Shown: positions 36,261 through 45,234, numbered from the stretch's first letter. The stretch: 64,000 nt of DNA from Bradyrhizobium daqingense (GCF_021044685.1 NZ_CP088014.1:4264001-4328000); one strand, 5' to 3'. Notes: generated by a model not told the origin, from the letters alone. Numbers and translations are program-made.

Positions 36261-37463
36261 ATGTCTTCCGAGTTCGCGGATGCCACGGCGGACGTCCTGG
36301 TTGCCCGCGTCGGCTAGGCGCCGAAACAGATGAACAGAGTCAATCCGGAGACGAGCGATGACAAACCCACCAAGTCGTGCCGAGAAGCTGTCGAGTTCGC
36401 CGTGGTGATTGCCACCGGCGGATGCGCGTTCCTCAGCAAGACGCTCGGTTCGAACGTGCTGACCGGCGACGGCTATCTCCTCGCCGCGGAAGCGGGTGCG
36501 GAATTCACCAGCATGGAGTTCTCCAACGCCTACGCGATCTCGCCGGCCTTCGGATCGGTGACCAAGACCTTGTTCTACAGCTGGGCGAGCTTCACCGACG
36601 AGCAGGGCAGCGTCATCCCTGGCGCGTCGTCGAAAGGTGGCCGCTCCGTGATTGCGCGTGCGCTCCGCAAAGGCCCTGTGTACGCGCAGCTTGATCAGGC
36701 AGACGCCGAGACCCAGCGGCACATGCGCGTGTCGCAGCCCAACTTCTTTCTCCCGTTCGACCGCACCGGTATCGACCCCTTCACGCAACGTTTCCCAATC
36801 ACGCTGCGCCTCGAGGGGACCGTTCGCGGTACCGGTGGTTTGCGGATCATCGACGACAGTTGCGCGACCACCGTCCCTGGTCTCTACGCGGCAGGCGATG
36901 CCGCGACGCGCGAACTGATCTGCGGCGGCTTCACCGGCGGCGGCAGCCACAACGCCGCTTGGGCGATGTCCTCGGGCTACTGGGCAGGCCAGGGCGCCGC
37001 GGAATTCGCGCGCCAACTTGGCAATACGAGCGGACGCCAATCTTTCCGGCGGGGCACTGTTGGTCTGCGCTCCGGCAATGGTCGGCCGTTGCAGGGCGGC
37101 GCGCTCGCGCGAAGCGTCCAGGACGAGGTGTTCCCCTATGAGCTGAACTACTTCCGCGAGGCTGGCCGATTGGGCGAGTCGCTCGGTCGGCTGGATGCGT
37201 TGTGGTCGGATGCATCGGCCGCCGATGCGCCAGACGATCAGGAACTGCTGCGCGCGCGCGAAGCGGCGGCCATGCTCGCGACCGCGCGCTGGATGTATCG
37301 CAGCGCGCTGGCGCGTCAGGAAAGCCGGGGCATGCACCGCCGCGACGACTACCCCGAACAGGACGACCGTTACCTCCATTTCGTGACGACCGGCGGGCTA
37401 GACGACGTCTGGACATCGGCGCGCCCGTTGGCGTCTAAGCAATATGCGGAGGCCGCCGAATGA
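36261..37463 (+). pseudogene. FAD-dependent AprA-like oxidoreductase with most of the FAD domain deleted
   Basis: From 36330 the ORF gives 377 residues homologous to residues from about 180 onward of the full-length paralogue at 41287 (TGDGYLLAAEAGAEFTSMEF against TGDGYLMAAEAGAEMSGMEF). Upstream in the same frame an ATG at 36261 starts MSSEFADATADVLVARVG and then hits TAG at 36315-36317. This matches the paralogue's start ATDVLVVGGG. Roughly 160 codons, including the GxGxxG FAD site, are missing. The 3' end overlaps the ferredoxin start by 4 bases. A functional flavoprotein is not expected. Confidence 0.8.
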
Positions 37464-37780
37464 TCGAGGTTATCGACGCCGAACAATGCACGGCCTGCGA
37501 CATCTGTGTGAACGTGTGCCCGACCAATGTCTTCGACAAGACGGACGGCATTCCCAGGATCGCGCGCCAGAGCGACTGCCAGACCTGCTTCCTGTGCGAG
37601 CTCTATTGTCCCGAGGATGCGCTGTTCGTCTCGCCGTTCGCCGACGCGCCGCAGGCGGTCGACGTGGCCGCGTTGAAGGAGGCGACCCTGCTGGGCAGTT
37701 ATCGGCGAGCGGTGGGCTGGGTCGAGGAGAGCCGGCACCTGCGAGCGGCCGATCGGAGCTATCGGCTGTTCGGCCATTGA
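37460..37780 (+). CDS. 2x[4Fe-4S] ferredoxin, AprB-like
   Basis: 106 residues. Two cluster motifs: Cys10, Cys13, Cys16, Cys20 and Cys40, Cys43, Cys46, Cys50 (CQTCFLCELYCPEDAL). It starts inside the stop region of the truncated flavoprotein (ATGA). The paralogue at 42888 is partnered by an intact flavoprotein. It would pass electrons to a flavoprotein, as AprB does for AprA. Since its own partner is broken, it may serve the other copy or be decaying. Confidence 0.92.
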   Translation: MIEVIDAEQCTACDICVNVCPTNVFDKTDGIPRIARQSDCQTCFLCELYCPEDALFVSPFADAPQAVDVAALKEATLLGSYRRAVGWVEESRHLRAADRSYRLFGH

Positions 37781-37807
37781 GATTCATGTCGCCTCTGGAG
37801 GCCTGCC

Positions 37808-38155
37808 ATGAGCGGAGATCGCCTCTTTCTGTTGAAGCCGGGATTTGAAGATCCCGAACGGCGGGGCCGCTTCTTCGTCTGCCCGCACTGTAATGCTATC
37901 GAGGGATTGCTGGCGTCGTTTCCCGGATTGGCAACGCAGATCGAGGTGCACCGCCTGCCGTTCGCGCGTCCGCGAACGCCCCTCGTCGAAATCCTGGGCG
38001 AGCAGCACCAATCGCTTCCGGTTCTGGTCTTCGATGAAAGCCGGCCGGTGCCCGAGGACGCAGGCGTTGCCAACGGCCGGCGCTTCATCGATTCCTCGGA
38101 GCGAATACTCCGCTATCTGGCTGATCGCTACGCATTCCCATATCTTCACCATTAG
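37808..38155 (+). CDS. DUF3088-family thioredoxin-fold protein
   Basis: 115 residues. The opening DRLFLLKPGFEDP and FFVCPHCNAIEGLLASFP carry a CPHC pair and a GST/thioredoxin-like layout. SLPVLVFDES and ILRYLADRYAFP match DUF3088. Its function is not established. It follows the ferredoxin by 27 bases and ends 22 bases from a convergent permease gene. The CxxC motif hints at redox or metal/sulfur handling, which is inference. Confidence 0.82.
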   Translation: MSGDRLFLLKPGFEDPERRGRFFVCPHCNAIEGLLASFPGLATQIEVHRLPFARPRTPLVEILGEQHQSLPVLVFDESRPVPEDAGVANGRRFIDSSERILRYLADRYAFPYLHH

Positions 38156-38177
38156 GACCGATCGGGATCGTCGGCAC

Positions 38178-39002
38178 CTAGGTTTGCACCTGCCCCCAGC
38201 GCTGAACCGTGATCCGCGTCAGGCTCCGGAAGATCACGCCCTCCACAACAAGACCGATCAGGATCACCGTGAGCAGTCCCGCAAAGACGCTTGCCGTCTC
38301 CAGCTGCGCGCGGCTGGTGTAGATGAACCAGCCGATCCCGCCGGACCGCGCGCTGACGCCGAACACGAGTTCCGCCGCGATCAGCGTGCGCCAGGCGAAC
38401 GCCCAGCCGATCCGCAAGCCCGACAGGATCTGTGGGAAGGCCGCGGGCACCAGGATCTCCGCGACGAACCGGCCCCCCGAGAGGCCCAGGTTGCGGCCGG
38501 CCATTCGTAAAGTCGGCGGCACCGCGAGGAAGCCGCCGTAGCAGGCGAGGGCCACCGGCCAAAGAACGGAGTGCACGATCACGAAGATGAGGCTAGGCGT
38601 TCCCACCCCAAACCAGAGCAGCGCAATGGGAAGCAGCGCGATGGCCGGAAGCGGGTTGAACATCGACGTCAACAGCCCAAGGGCCTCATTGCCCCAGCGC
38701 GACAGGGCGGCGAGGGTCGTCAGCACCGCCGCGACGGCAACGCCCAGCGCATAGCCGGTGATGAGGACCCGCAGCGAGGTCGCTGCACGGTTCGGCAGCT
38801 CGCCCGACAGGACGGCCGACCACAGCGCCGACAGCGTCGCGCCCAGGGTCGGCAGCAGAAGCGCGTTGTCGAGCCAGCGCGCATAGAGCTCCCAGGCGAG
38901 CGCAAAGCCGGCGAGGATTATGAAGCGTCGCCAGGGTGTTCCCTCGAGCGCCCGCCGCAGCGCTGGCGCACGAACGAGTTTCGGGACCGTGATGTCAGAC
39001 AT
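38178..39002 (-). CDS. ABC importer permease, SsuC/TauC type
   Basis: 274 residues from the ATG at 39002. Helices include RFIILAGFALAWELYA, LGVAVAAVLTTLAAL and ALLPIALLWFGVGTPSLIFVIV. The EAA loop is AGRNLGLSGGRFVAEILVPA. It overlaps the ATPase gene by 8 bases and ends the operon 40816-38178. Confidence 0.92.
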   Translation of the reverse strand: MSDITVPKLVRAPALRRALEGTPWRRFIILAGFALAWELYARWLDNALLLPTLGATLSALWSAVLSGELPNRAATSLRVLITGYALGVAVAAVLTTLAALSRWGNEALGLLTSMFNPLPAIALLPIALLWFGVGTPSLIFVIVHSVLWPVALACYGGFLAVPPTLRMAGRNLGLSGGRFVAEILVPAAFPQILSGLRIGWAFAWRTLIAAELVFGVSARSGGIGWFIYTSRAQLETASVFAGLLTVILIGLVVEGVIFRSLTRITVQRWGQVQT

Positions 39003-39810
39003 GGTTGATTTCCGGAGCAGAAAACACGGTCTCCTGAATGCGTCGTTCCAGCTCACCGAAACCCGAGCTGCCGCGGGCGCGGGTGTCCGGCGGGACATCG
39101 AAGGTGGCGGCCAGCCGTCCCGGGTGCGGCGTCAGGGCCAGGATGCGGGTTCCGACGCGGATCGCCTCGTCGATGCCATGGGTTACGAACAGGGCTGTGT
39201 TGCCGGTCTCCTCACACAGCTTGAGCAGTTCGTCCTGCATCTGCCGCCGCGTCAGGGCATCAAGTGCGGCGAAGGGTTCGTCCATCAACAGCAACGCCGG
39301 CTCCAGCGCAAAGGCCCGCGCGATCGCGACGCGCTGCTTCATGCCGCCGGACAGGGTGTGAGGGAAAGCGTCGACGAAATTCTTCAGTCCGACGCGCTCA
39401 AGCCAGCGCCGCGCAATACCTTCTGCATCTCGCCGCGGCAGCGATCTTCCCCGCTCCAGGGCATAGCGGACATTGCCGAGCACGGTACGCCACGGCAGCA
39501 GCTGATCGAACTCCTGAAACACGGTCATGCGGTCCGGCGCCGGGGCTGCAATCCGCCGGCCGTTCATGCGGATTTCACCGGCGCTTGGCTTGAGGAAACC
39601 GCCGACGGCACGCAGCAGCGTGGACTTGCCGCAGCCTGACGGGCCGAGCAGGACCAGCCGTTCGCCGGCCGCGATCTTGAAGCTGACGTCTTCAACCGCG
39701 GTGAGGATGCCGTCCGGCGTCGGATAGCTGATGCTGACGTGATCGAGCTCTAGTAGTGTCGGCGACGCCGTATCGCCGACGAGGCCCGTCAGTCGCGGAG
39801 CGACGTTCAT
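38995..39810 (-). CDS. ABC importer ATPase, SsuB/TauB type
   Basis: 271 residues. Walker A GPSGCGKST, Q-loop TVFQEFDQLLPW, signature LSGGMKQRVAIARAF, Walker B LLLMDEPFAALD and switch VTHGIDEA are all intact. It starts 1 base after the binding-protein stop and overlaps the permease gene by 8 bases, so the three are translationally linked. Confidence 0.93.
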   Translation of the reverse strand: MNVAPRLTGLVGDTASPTLLELDHVSISYPTPDGILTAVEDVSFKIAAGERLVLLGPSGCGKSTLLRAVGGFLKPSAGEIRMNGRRIAAPAPDRMTVFQEFDQLLPWRTVLGNVRYALERGRSLPRRDAEGIARRWLERVGLKNFVDAFPHTLSGGMKQRVAIARAFALEPALLLMDEPFAALDALTRRQMQDELLKLCEETGNTALFVTHGIDEAIRVGTRILALTPHPGRLAATFDVPPDTRARGSSGFGELERRIQETVFSAPEINHV

Positions 39811-39811
39811 G

Positions 39812-40816
39812 TCAGCTTCCCGGTTTCTCTCCGAGGCCGGACCAGAACAGATCCCGCCATGATGCCGGCGCCTGCTTGATCAGGCCGACCTTGGCCTCGA
39901 AATCCGCGAACTTCTGGGCGCCCTCGGGCGCGGTGGTGAAGTTCACGTCCTTGTCGCGGATGATGCTCTCGACGAAATCAGGCGCAAGCTTCGAACCTTC
40001 CGCCTTGATGTAAAGCGCGGCGGCGTCCTTCGGGTTTGCCTTGATCCATTCGTTGGCGCGATCGAGACCGCGGACGAACGCCAAAATCGTCTTCGGGTTG
40101 TCGTTGACGAACTTCGTGGTGGAATAAACCACGTTGAAGGTGTGTGGGCCGCCGAGCACGTCGTAGCTGTTGAGGACCTGATGCACCTTGCCGCTCGCCA
40201 GTTGCTGCTGCGAGAACGGCGGCGAGGTGAAATGCGCCGTGATCTCGGAATGGCCCGACAGAATCTGGGCCGTCGCGTCCGGATGCGGCATGCTGACGGT
40301 GAGTTCGTCCAGCTTGTCGTATTTGCCGAACGCCTTGTCCGCCGCCATCTGGAGGACGATCGGCTGGAAGCCGACCTTGACCGAGGGCAGAGCGATCCGG
40401 TCCTTCTCGGTGAAATCCGCCAGCGTCTTGATGTTGGGATTGTTGGTGGTCAGGATATTGGCCATCGAGCCCAGTGCGGCGACGCCGATGATCTTGGCGG
40501 TGGTCCGCGTCTTGTCCCAGGTCAGGATCATCGGCGTGATGCCGGCCGTCGCGAAATCGAGGCCGCCTGAAATGAGCGCTTCGTTCATGGCCGCCGCGCC
40601 GGACAGCCGCAGCCATTCGATCTTTGGCGGCGCAATGCCGAGTGCCTTGGCTTCTTCCTCGATCAGCCCCTTCTCGCTGGCGACGATGAGCGGAAGATAG
40701 GCGATGCCGAATTGTTGGGCGATGCGAAGCTGGCCTGTCTCGGCGCGAACGCCATTCGCGCCGCCCAGCGTAATGATCAGCGCGAGCGCCGCCTGCAAAA
40801 GCCTCGATCTATTCAT
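39812..40816 (-). CDS. ABC substrate-binding protein, SsuA/TauA/NitT type
   Basis: 334 residues from the ATG at 40816. The Sec signal ALALIITLGGANGVRA precedes ETGQLRIAQQFGIAYLPLIV. NEALISGGLDFATAGITPMILTWDK and SEITAHFTSPPFSQQQL fit the family. It heads its operon and is divergent from the intact AprA-like gene at 41287 across a 470-base region. It may deliver the substrate used by the AprAB-like pair, which is inference from position. Confidence 0.92.
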   Translation of the reverse strand: MNRSRLLQAALALIITLGGANGVRAETGQLRIAQQFGIAYLPLIVASEKGLIEEEAKALGIAPPKIEWLRLSGAAAMNEALISGGLDFATAGITPMILTWDKTRTTAKIIGVAALGSMANILTTNNPNIKTLADFTEKDRIALPSVKVGFQPIVLQMAADKAFGKYDKLDELTVSMPHPDATAQILSGHSEITAHFTSPPFSQQQLASGKVHQVLNSYDVLGGPHTFNVVYSTTKFVNDNPKTILAFVRGLDRANEWIKANPKDAAALYIKAEGSKLAPDFVESIIRDKDVNFTTAPEGAQKFADFEAKVGLIKQAPASWRDLFWSGLGEKPGS

Positions 40817-41286
40817 GTTGACGTCTCTTGAATTCCAATTCGCGCGAGGGCTCACCACGAGCCATGCGGCACACTTCAGGAAATCAATCAGCCGGTCCAG
40901 TGAACTGATGTCGCTGCGCCATTTTCGAAAGAAACGCACCTGCTCGCCGCGTTTGACGAGAAATCCGTTCTCCCATGGTGCTTCGATGAAGGAAGTCTGT
41001 TCCTGTGCCTTGAGGAGCTTCGATCCGCTTTTCGGGCGTCCGACGGGACCTGACAATAGAAGGACATTACGTTTCAGTCGCCGTCCTCTCCGGAGAAGTC
41101 TGTTCTACGGTGAAATAGACGTCTTCCCGACATCGAAGACGGCAGGGCGTCTCGTTCGCCGCAAGCCGCCAAAAGAGTTTTGCCTTTCATTGACGCGGCC
41201 GGGGTCCGGCTCAAACATCGCGGCGATGGGCATGGCCTGGCATCTTCCGGTGCCGGCCAGCCGCCGTTTTGTCAGAGGCAGAGATC
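40817..41286. other. Divergent intergenic region
   Basis: 470 bases between the ABC operon and the AprA-like gene. The minus strand is open for about 80 codons upstream of the binding-protein start, but no ribosome site or domain supports a longer protein. Both promoters must lie here; no clear operator was seen. Confidence 0.45.
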
Positions 41287-42891
41287 ATGGTGTTGTCCAC
41301 GCTCGAAGAGCTGTCGCTGGCGACCGACGTGCTGGTCGTCGGCGGCGGGATGGCGGGTGCCTGGGCTGCGACCTCTGCCGCGGAAGCGGGGGCGAAGGTC
41401 GTGCTGGTCGACAAGGGCTATTGCGGCACCAGCGGCGTCACGGCTGCGGCGGGGCCGGGCCATTGGTGGGTCCCGCCGGATCCTCCGGCGGCGCGCGATG
41501 CGGCCGTCGCCAATCGTGTTACGAGTGGCCTCGGTCTTGGTGAAGCGGACTGGATGTATCGCGTCCTCGACCAGACCTGGCGCACGCTGCCGACGCTGGC
41601 ACGCCATTACAAGTTCGGCGTGGATGACGAGGGGCGGGTAAACTATCGCGCAGTCCGCGGGCCCGAATATATGCGCGCCCTGCGGCAGCAGGTGCTGAGC
41701 CACGGCGTCACCATCCTCGATCATTCGCCCGTGCTCGAGCTTCTGGCGCGATCGGACGGCTCGATTGGCGGTGTCCGCGGCCAGCGCCGGCAGGATGGCG
41801 GGAGGGCGTATCGGATCGAGGCCGGCGCGGTGGTGCTCGCAGCTGGCGGCACCAGCTTCCTCTCCCACCTTCTGGGTTCGCGAACCAACACCGGGGACGG
41901 CTATCTCATGGCGGCCGAAGCGGGCGCGGAGATGTCCGGCATGGAGTTCACTGCGGCTTACACCATTGCACCCGCGCATTCGACGATGACACGAAGCATG
42001 GCGTATTCGTTCGCGACCTATTACGATGCCGACGGGCGCGAGCTCGATATTCCTTTCGGCCCCGACCAGACCATTCGCCTGGCACGCGCTCTTCAGCGCG
42101 GACCGGTCTACTGCTCGCTGCACCGTTTGCCCGACGACATCAAGGCGCGGATGCACACGATTTCGCCGAACGTGCCATTGGTGTTCGACCGCTGGGGGAT
42201 CGATCCGTATCGCGACCGCTTCGAGGTGACCTTGCACAATGACGGCACCATTCGTGGCATCGGCGGCGTGCGCGTGCACGACGTGGATGGCAGGACGTCG
42301 GTACCGGGACTGTTCGTGGCCGGCGACAATGCCTCGCGCGAGAAGGTTGCGGGCGCGATCTCCGGCGGTGGCAATGTCAACTCGGCCTGGGCGCTGTCGT
42401 CCGGCGTGTTTGCCGGGCGTGCAGCGGCGCGCCTGGCGCGAAGCGCGAAGAGGAGCGGGGGCCGATTGCGGCCACTTGGTCGCGTCGGGCGTGAACCCCG
42501 CAGGGTCGCCAAGACCGTCGATCTCGCCGCGCTTCGCGACGGCGTGCGCGCCGAAATGCACCCGTTCGAGAAAAGTCTATTCCGCACCGGGCAAGGACTT
42601 GCGGTATCTGCACGCGTCCTGGAGGAATTCTGGACCGAGTTGGCCGATCACGCGGACACAGGCACAATCGCCTCGCGCGAGACGGCGGCTCTATTGGCAA
42701 CAGCGCGCTGGTCCGTCGCCACGGCGGCAGCGCGGAAGGAGAGCAGGGGCCTTCACCGCCGCGAGGATTTCCCTTCACGGGATTCCGGACTCGCAGTCCG
42801 TCTGCTGAGTGGCGGGCTGGACCAGATCTGGGTCGCCGCCGATGGTGCTCCTGTGGACGCCAAGTCCGGTCAGCTCGAGGCGGCATCATGA
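41287..42891 (+). CDS. FAD-dependent oxidoreductase, AprA/fumarate-reductase-like flavoprotein
   Basis: 534 residues from the ATG at 41287. FAD Rossmann motif VVGGGMAGAWAATSAAEAGA at 18-37, then SGVTAAAGPGHWW, the central VVLAAGGTSFLSHLLGSRTNTGDGY, and the second FAD site TSVPGLFVAGDNASREKVAG. The C-terminal helical domain ends SRGLHRREDFP, a signature of the succinate/fumarate reductase and AprA flavoproteins. It overlaps the ferredoxin gene by 4 bases, forming a two-subunit enzyme. In the organosulfur island it may reduce or oxidise a sulfur compound. Alternatives are a dicarboxylate or sulfoxide substrate. Confidence 0.85.
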   Translation: MVLSTLEELSLATDVLVVGGGMAGAWAATSAAEAGAKVVLVDKGYCGTSGVTAAAGPGHWWVPPDPPAARDAAVANRVTSGLGLGEADWMYRVLDQTWRTLPTLARHYKFGVDDEGRVNYRAVRGPEYMRALRQQVLSHGVTILDHSPVLELLARSDGSIGGVRGQRRQDGGRAYRIEAGAVVLAAGGTSFLSHLLGSRTNTGDGYLMAAEAGAEMSGMEFTAAYTIAPAHSTMTRSMAYSFATYYDADGRELDIPFGPDQTIRLARALQRGPVYCSLHRLPDDIKARMHTISPNVPLVFDRWGIDPYRDRFEVTLHNDGTIRGIGGVRVHDVDGRTSVPGLFVAGDNASREKVAGAISGGGNVNSAWALSSGVFAGRAAARLARSAKRSGGRLRPLGRVGREPRRVAKTVDLAALRDGVRAEMHPFEKSLFRTGQGLAVSARVLEEFWTELADHADTGTIASRETAALLATARWSVATAAARKESRGLHRREDFPSRDSGLAVRLLSGGLDQIWVAADGAPVDAKSGQLEAAS

Positions 42892-43271
42892 TCGAGCTCA
42901 TCGTCGCGGACCGCTGCACGGATTGCGGGACATGCGTTGAGGTTTGTCCAGCCAATGTGCTCGACGCCGGGCAAGGTGGCTTGCCGATTCTCGCGCGTGT
43001 CGAGGATTGCCAGACCTGCTTCATGTGCGAGCTCTATTGCCGGGCGGACGCCATCTACGTCGCACCCGATTGCGACCGCCGTGTCACCGTGGACGAGACC
43101 GAGGTGATGGCCTCCGGTCGCCTCGGTCAATACCGCAAGCATTCCGGTTGGGACGAATGGTGGGATCGCTTTCCTAACGAGCAATGGCTGATGGAAACAG
43201 TCTTCCGCCGCGCCGGCGAGGCCGCAGCGCAGGCGAAAGTGACGTCGGCCGACGTGATCCGCACCAAGTGA
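42888..43271 (+). CDS. 2x[4Fe-4S] ferredoxin, AprB-like subunit
   Basis: 127 residues. Two full CxxCxxCxxxC motifs: Cys10/13/16/20 and Cys41/44/47/51 (CQTCFMCELYC). The C-terminal 60 residues, with GQYRKHSGWDEWWDRFPNEQW, are longer and more Trp-rich than in the 37460 copy, like the AprB tail that wraps AprA. Its start overlaps the flavoprotein stop. It is the likely electron-transfer subunit of the 41287 enzyme. Confidence 0.92.
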   Translation: MIELIVADRCTDCGTCVEVCPANVLDAGQGGLPILARVEDCQTCFMCELYCRADAIYVAPDCDRRVTVDETEVMASGRLGQYRKHSGWDEWWDRFPNEQWLMETVFRRAGEAAAQAKVTSADVIRTK

Positions 43272-43311
43272 GTCCGGAGAGACAAACTCGTTTGTCGTGC
43301 CGGGATGCGTC

Positions 43312-43329
43312 GTCCTGTTGTTGCAGGAC
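43312..43329 (+). terminator. Hairpin after the ferredoxin gene (weak terminator candidate)
   Basis: GTCCTG (43312-43317) and CAGGAC (43324-43329) pair across TTGTTG. It is 41 bases after the ferredoxin stop and 79 bases before the next ATG. No run of T follows, so Rho-independent termination is doubtful. Confidence 0.3.
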
Positions 43330-43407
43330 AGCGGCGATCTTTGAAAAGACTATCTTGGTCCGAGCGCCTAGCATCTCCTCGTTATTGCCATCGCAAAGCT
43401 GCAGGAC

Positions 43408-44399
43408 ATGAACACTCCGCGAATTGAAAGCAGACGCGCCTCCACCAGCGTGCGGTCGCCGATCATCGTCAATCAGCTCGGCGCGGAGGTTCGTGCCGTC
43501 CTGGCCGATCACTGGTCGCGTCCGCTGATCATCGATCATCCTGCTGATCGCGCGCCATGGGAGATCGCGCCCGAGGCTGACGTGTTGCTGACGCGGCCGC
43601 TCGCCGGCTGGCACGGTGCGCCCGCGGAGAAGCCCGCCGGCTGGCCGTTTGGCCTGCGCTGGATCCAGACCGCTTCGACGGGCGTCGATTTCTTTCCGGC
43701 CTGGTTGCTCGATGGCCCCGTGGTCACGGTCGGCCGCGGCATCTCGGCCGATCCGATCGCCGAATATGTCCTTGCGGCGATCCTCAGCTTCGAAAAACGC
43801 ATCCACGACATCCGGCCGCGCAGCCGTGCAGAATGGAAAATCACCCCGCTGGGCTCGCTCAGCGGCAAGACGATCGGTATCGCGGGATTCGGTGCCATCG
43901 GCCGCGCCGTCGTCGAGCGCGTCAAGCCGTTCGGCGTCAACATCAGGGTTTTGCGGCGCTCGGCCTGGCCATATGTCCTTCCGGGCATCCAGCCTGTCGA
44001 CAGCATCGAGGAGTTGGTCGCGGTTTCCGATCATCTCGTCCTCGCTTTGCCAGCGACGAGCAAAACGGCGGGTCTGATCAACGCCGATGTGCTGGCGCGC
44101 TCCAAGACGTCGCTGCACCTGATCAATGTCGCACGCGGGCGGATCGTCGATCAGCGCGCGCTGTTGCAGGCGCTCGATGATGGACGGATTGCCGGCGCCA
44201 CGCTCGATGTCACCGACCCGGAGCCGCCGCCGGAGGGTGATCCGATCTATCACCATCCCAAGGTCGTCCTGACCCGCATGTATCATGGACGGGTGGCGAG
44301 GATGCCAAGCGGCTGGCGGACAAGACCCTGGTCAACCTCGACGCTTACGCGCATGGCGTGGCGCTGGCCGACGTCTTCGACAAGAATCTCGAATACTAG
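43408..44399 (+). pseudogene. D-isomer 2-hydroxyacid dehydrogenase, frameshifted near the 3' end
   Basis: The catalytic core is present: Rossmann motif GFGAIGRAVVERVKPFG, NVARGRIVDQ with the active Arg, and DVTDPEPPPEGDP with the Glu. At CCC 44273-44275 the frame is lost (VVLTRMYHGRV). Adding one C would give LTPHVSWTGGEDAKRLADKT with the catalytic His and the natural end DKNLEY at 44399. The uncorrected frame fuses into the aldolase gene. The enzyme would interconvert a 2-hydroxy acid and a 2-oxo acid with NAD(P). It is next to the class II aldolase and the AprAB-like pair. Confidence 0.85.
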
Positions 44400-44415
44400 A
44401 AAGGGAACGGCAACA

Positions 44416-45198
44416 ATGAACAAGGTCGTCGAGAAACCGAAGAAATACTCCCTGGTCGAGCGCAAGCCGGCGGCGACGTTCGAGGAAGAGCGGTTGCATC
44501 GCAAGCAGCGGCTTGCCGCAACCTTCCGCCTGTTCTCGCGCTACGGTTTCGATCAGGGGCTCGCAGGCCACGTCACCGTGCGCGATCCAGAATTCCCTGA
44601 AAGGTTCTGGATCAACCCGCTGTCAAAGCATTTCAGCCAGATCAAGGTCTCCGACCTTCAGCTCGTTGATCACGACGGCAATATCCTGATCGGCGACAAG
44701 CCGATCAACCAGGCCGGCTTCGTAATTCACTCGGCGATCCACGCCGCGCATCCGGAGGTGATCGCAGCGGCGCACACCCATTCGACTTATGGCAAGGCCT
44801 GGTCGGCGCTCGGACGCCTGCTCGATCCGCTGACGCAGGACTCCTGCGCCTTCTACGAGGATCACGTGCTGTTCGATCCGTTCTCAGGCGTCGTGCTGGA
44901 AGCGGAAGAGGGCCGCAAGATCGCGCAGACGCTGGGATCGAAGAAGGCTGCTATCTTGCAGAACCACGGCCTGCTCACGGTGGGGCCGACCATCGAGGCG
45001 GCCGCCTGGTGGTACATCGCGATGGACAATGCCGCGCGCGCCCAGTTGCTTGCCGAGGCCGCCGGCACGCCAAAGCCGATCCCGCACGAGATCGCCAGCT
45101 TGACCTCGCGGCAGGTCGGAACCCACAAGGGCGGCTACTTCAGCTTCCAGCCGTTGTGGGACTGGATCAGCGAGGCGGAGCCGGATCTGTTTAACTAG
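44416..45198 (+). CDS. Class II aldolase/adducin family protein
   Basis: 260 residues from the ATG at 44416, 16 bases after the dehydrogenase stop. Opens with GFDQGLAGHVTVRDPEFPERFW, followed by zinc-binding AHTHSTYGKAW and LQNHGLLTVG, giving His ligands of the class II aldolase fold. Relatives cleave or form C-C bonds in sugar phosphates, or act in methylthioribulose-phosphate and dihydroxyacetone-phosphate shunts. With a 2-hydroxyacid dehydrogenase in a sulfur island it might handle the carbon skeleton of a desulfonated compound, which is inference. Confidence 0.9.
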   Translation: MNKVVEKPKKYSLVERKPAATFEEERLHRKQRLAATFRLFSRYGFDQGLAGHVTVRDPEFPERFWINPLSKHFSQIKVSDLQLVDHDGNILIGDKPINQAGFVIHSAIHAAHPEVIAAAHTHSTYGKAWSALGRLLDPLTQDSCAFYEDHVLFDPFSGVVLEAEEGRKIAQTLGSKKAAILQNHGLLTVGPTIEAAAWWYIAMDNAARAQLLAEAAGTPKPIPHEIASLTSRQVGTHKGGYFSFQPLWDWISEAEPDLFN

Positions 45199-45213
45199 GA
45201 ATCAAGGCCTCTG

Positions 45214-45234
45214 AGCCGGGCCAATGGCCCGGTT
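45214..45234 (+). terminator. GC-rich hairpin after the aldolase gene
   Basis: CCGGGCC, AAT, GGCCCGG form a perfect 7-bp stem, extended to 9 bp with one G-T pair, 16 bases after the aldolase stop. No T-run follows. It likely ends the 41287-45198 unit or stabilises its 3' end. Confidence 0.5.

Noticed and set aside
35826..37379. 517-residue minus-strand ORF
   Set aside because: It is antisense to the MetQ and flavoprotein genes and has no recognisable motifs.
43408..45198. Dehydrogenase-aldolase fusion protein of 596 residues
   Set aside because: The join is caused by a one-base frameshift; the aldolase has its own ATG at 44416 and the dehydrogenase has its own stop at 44399.
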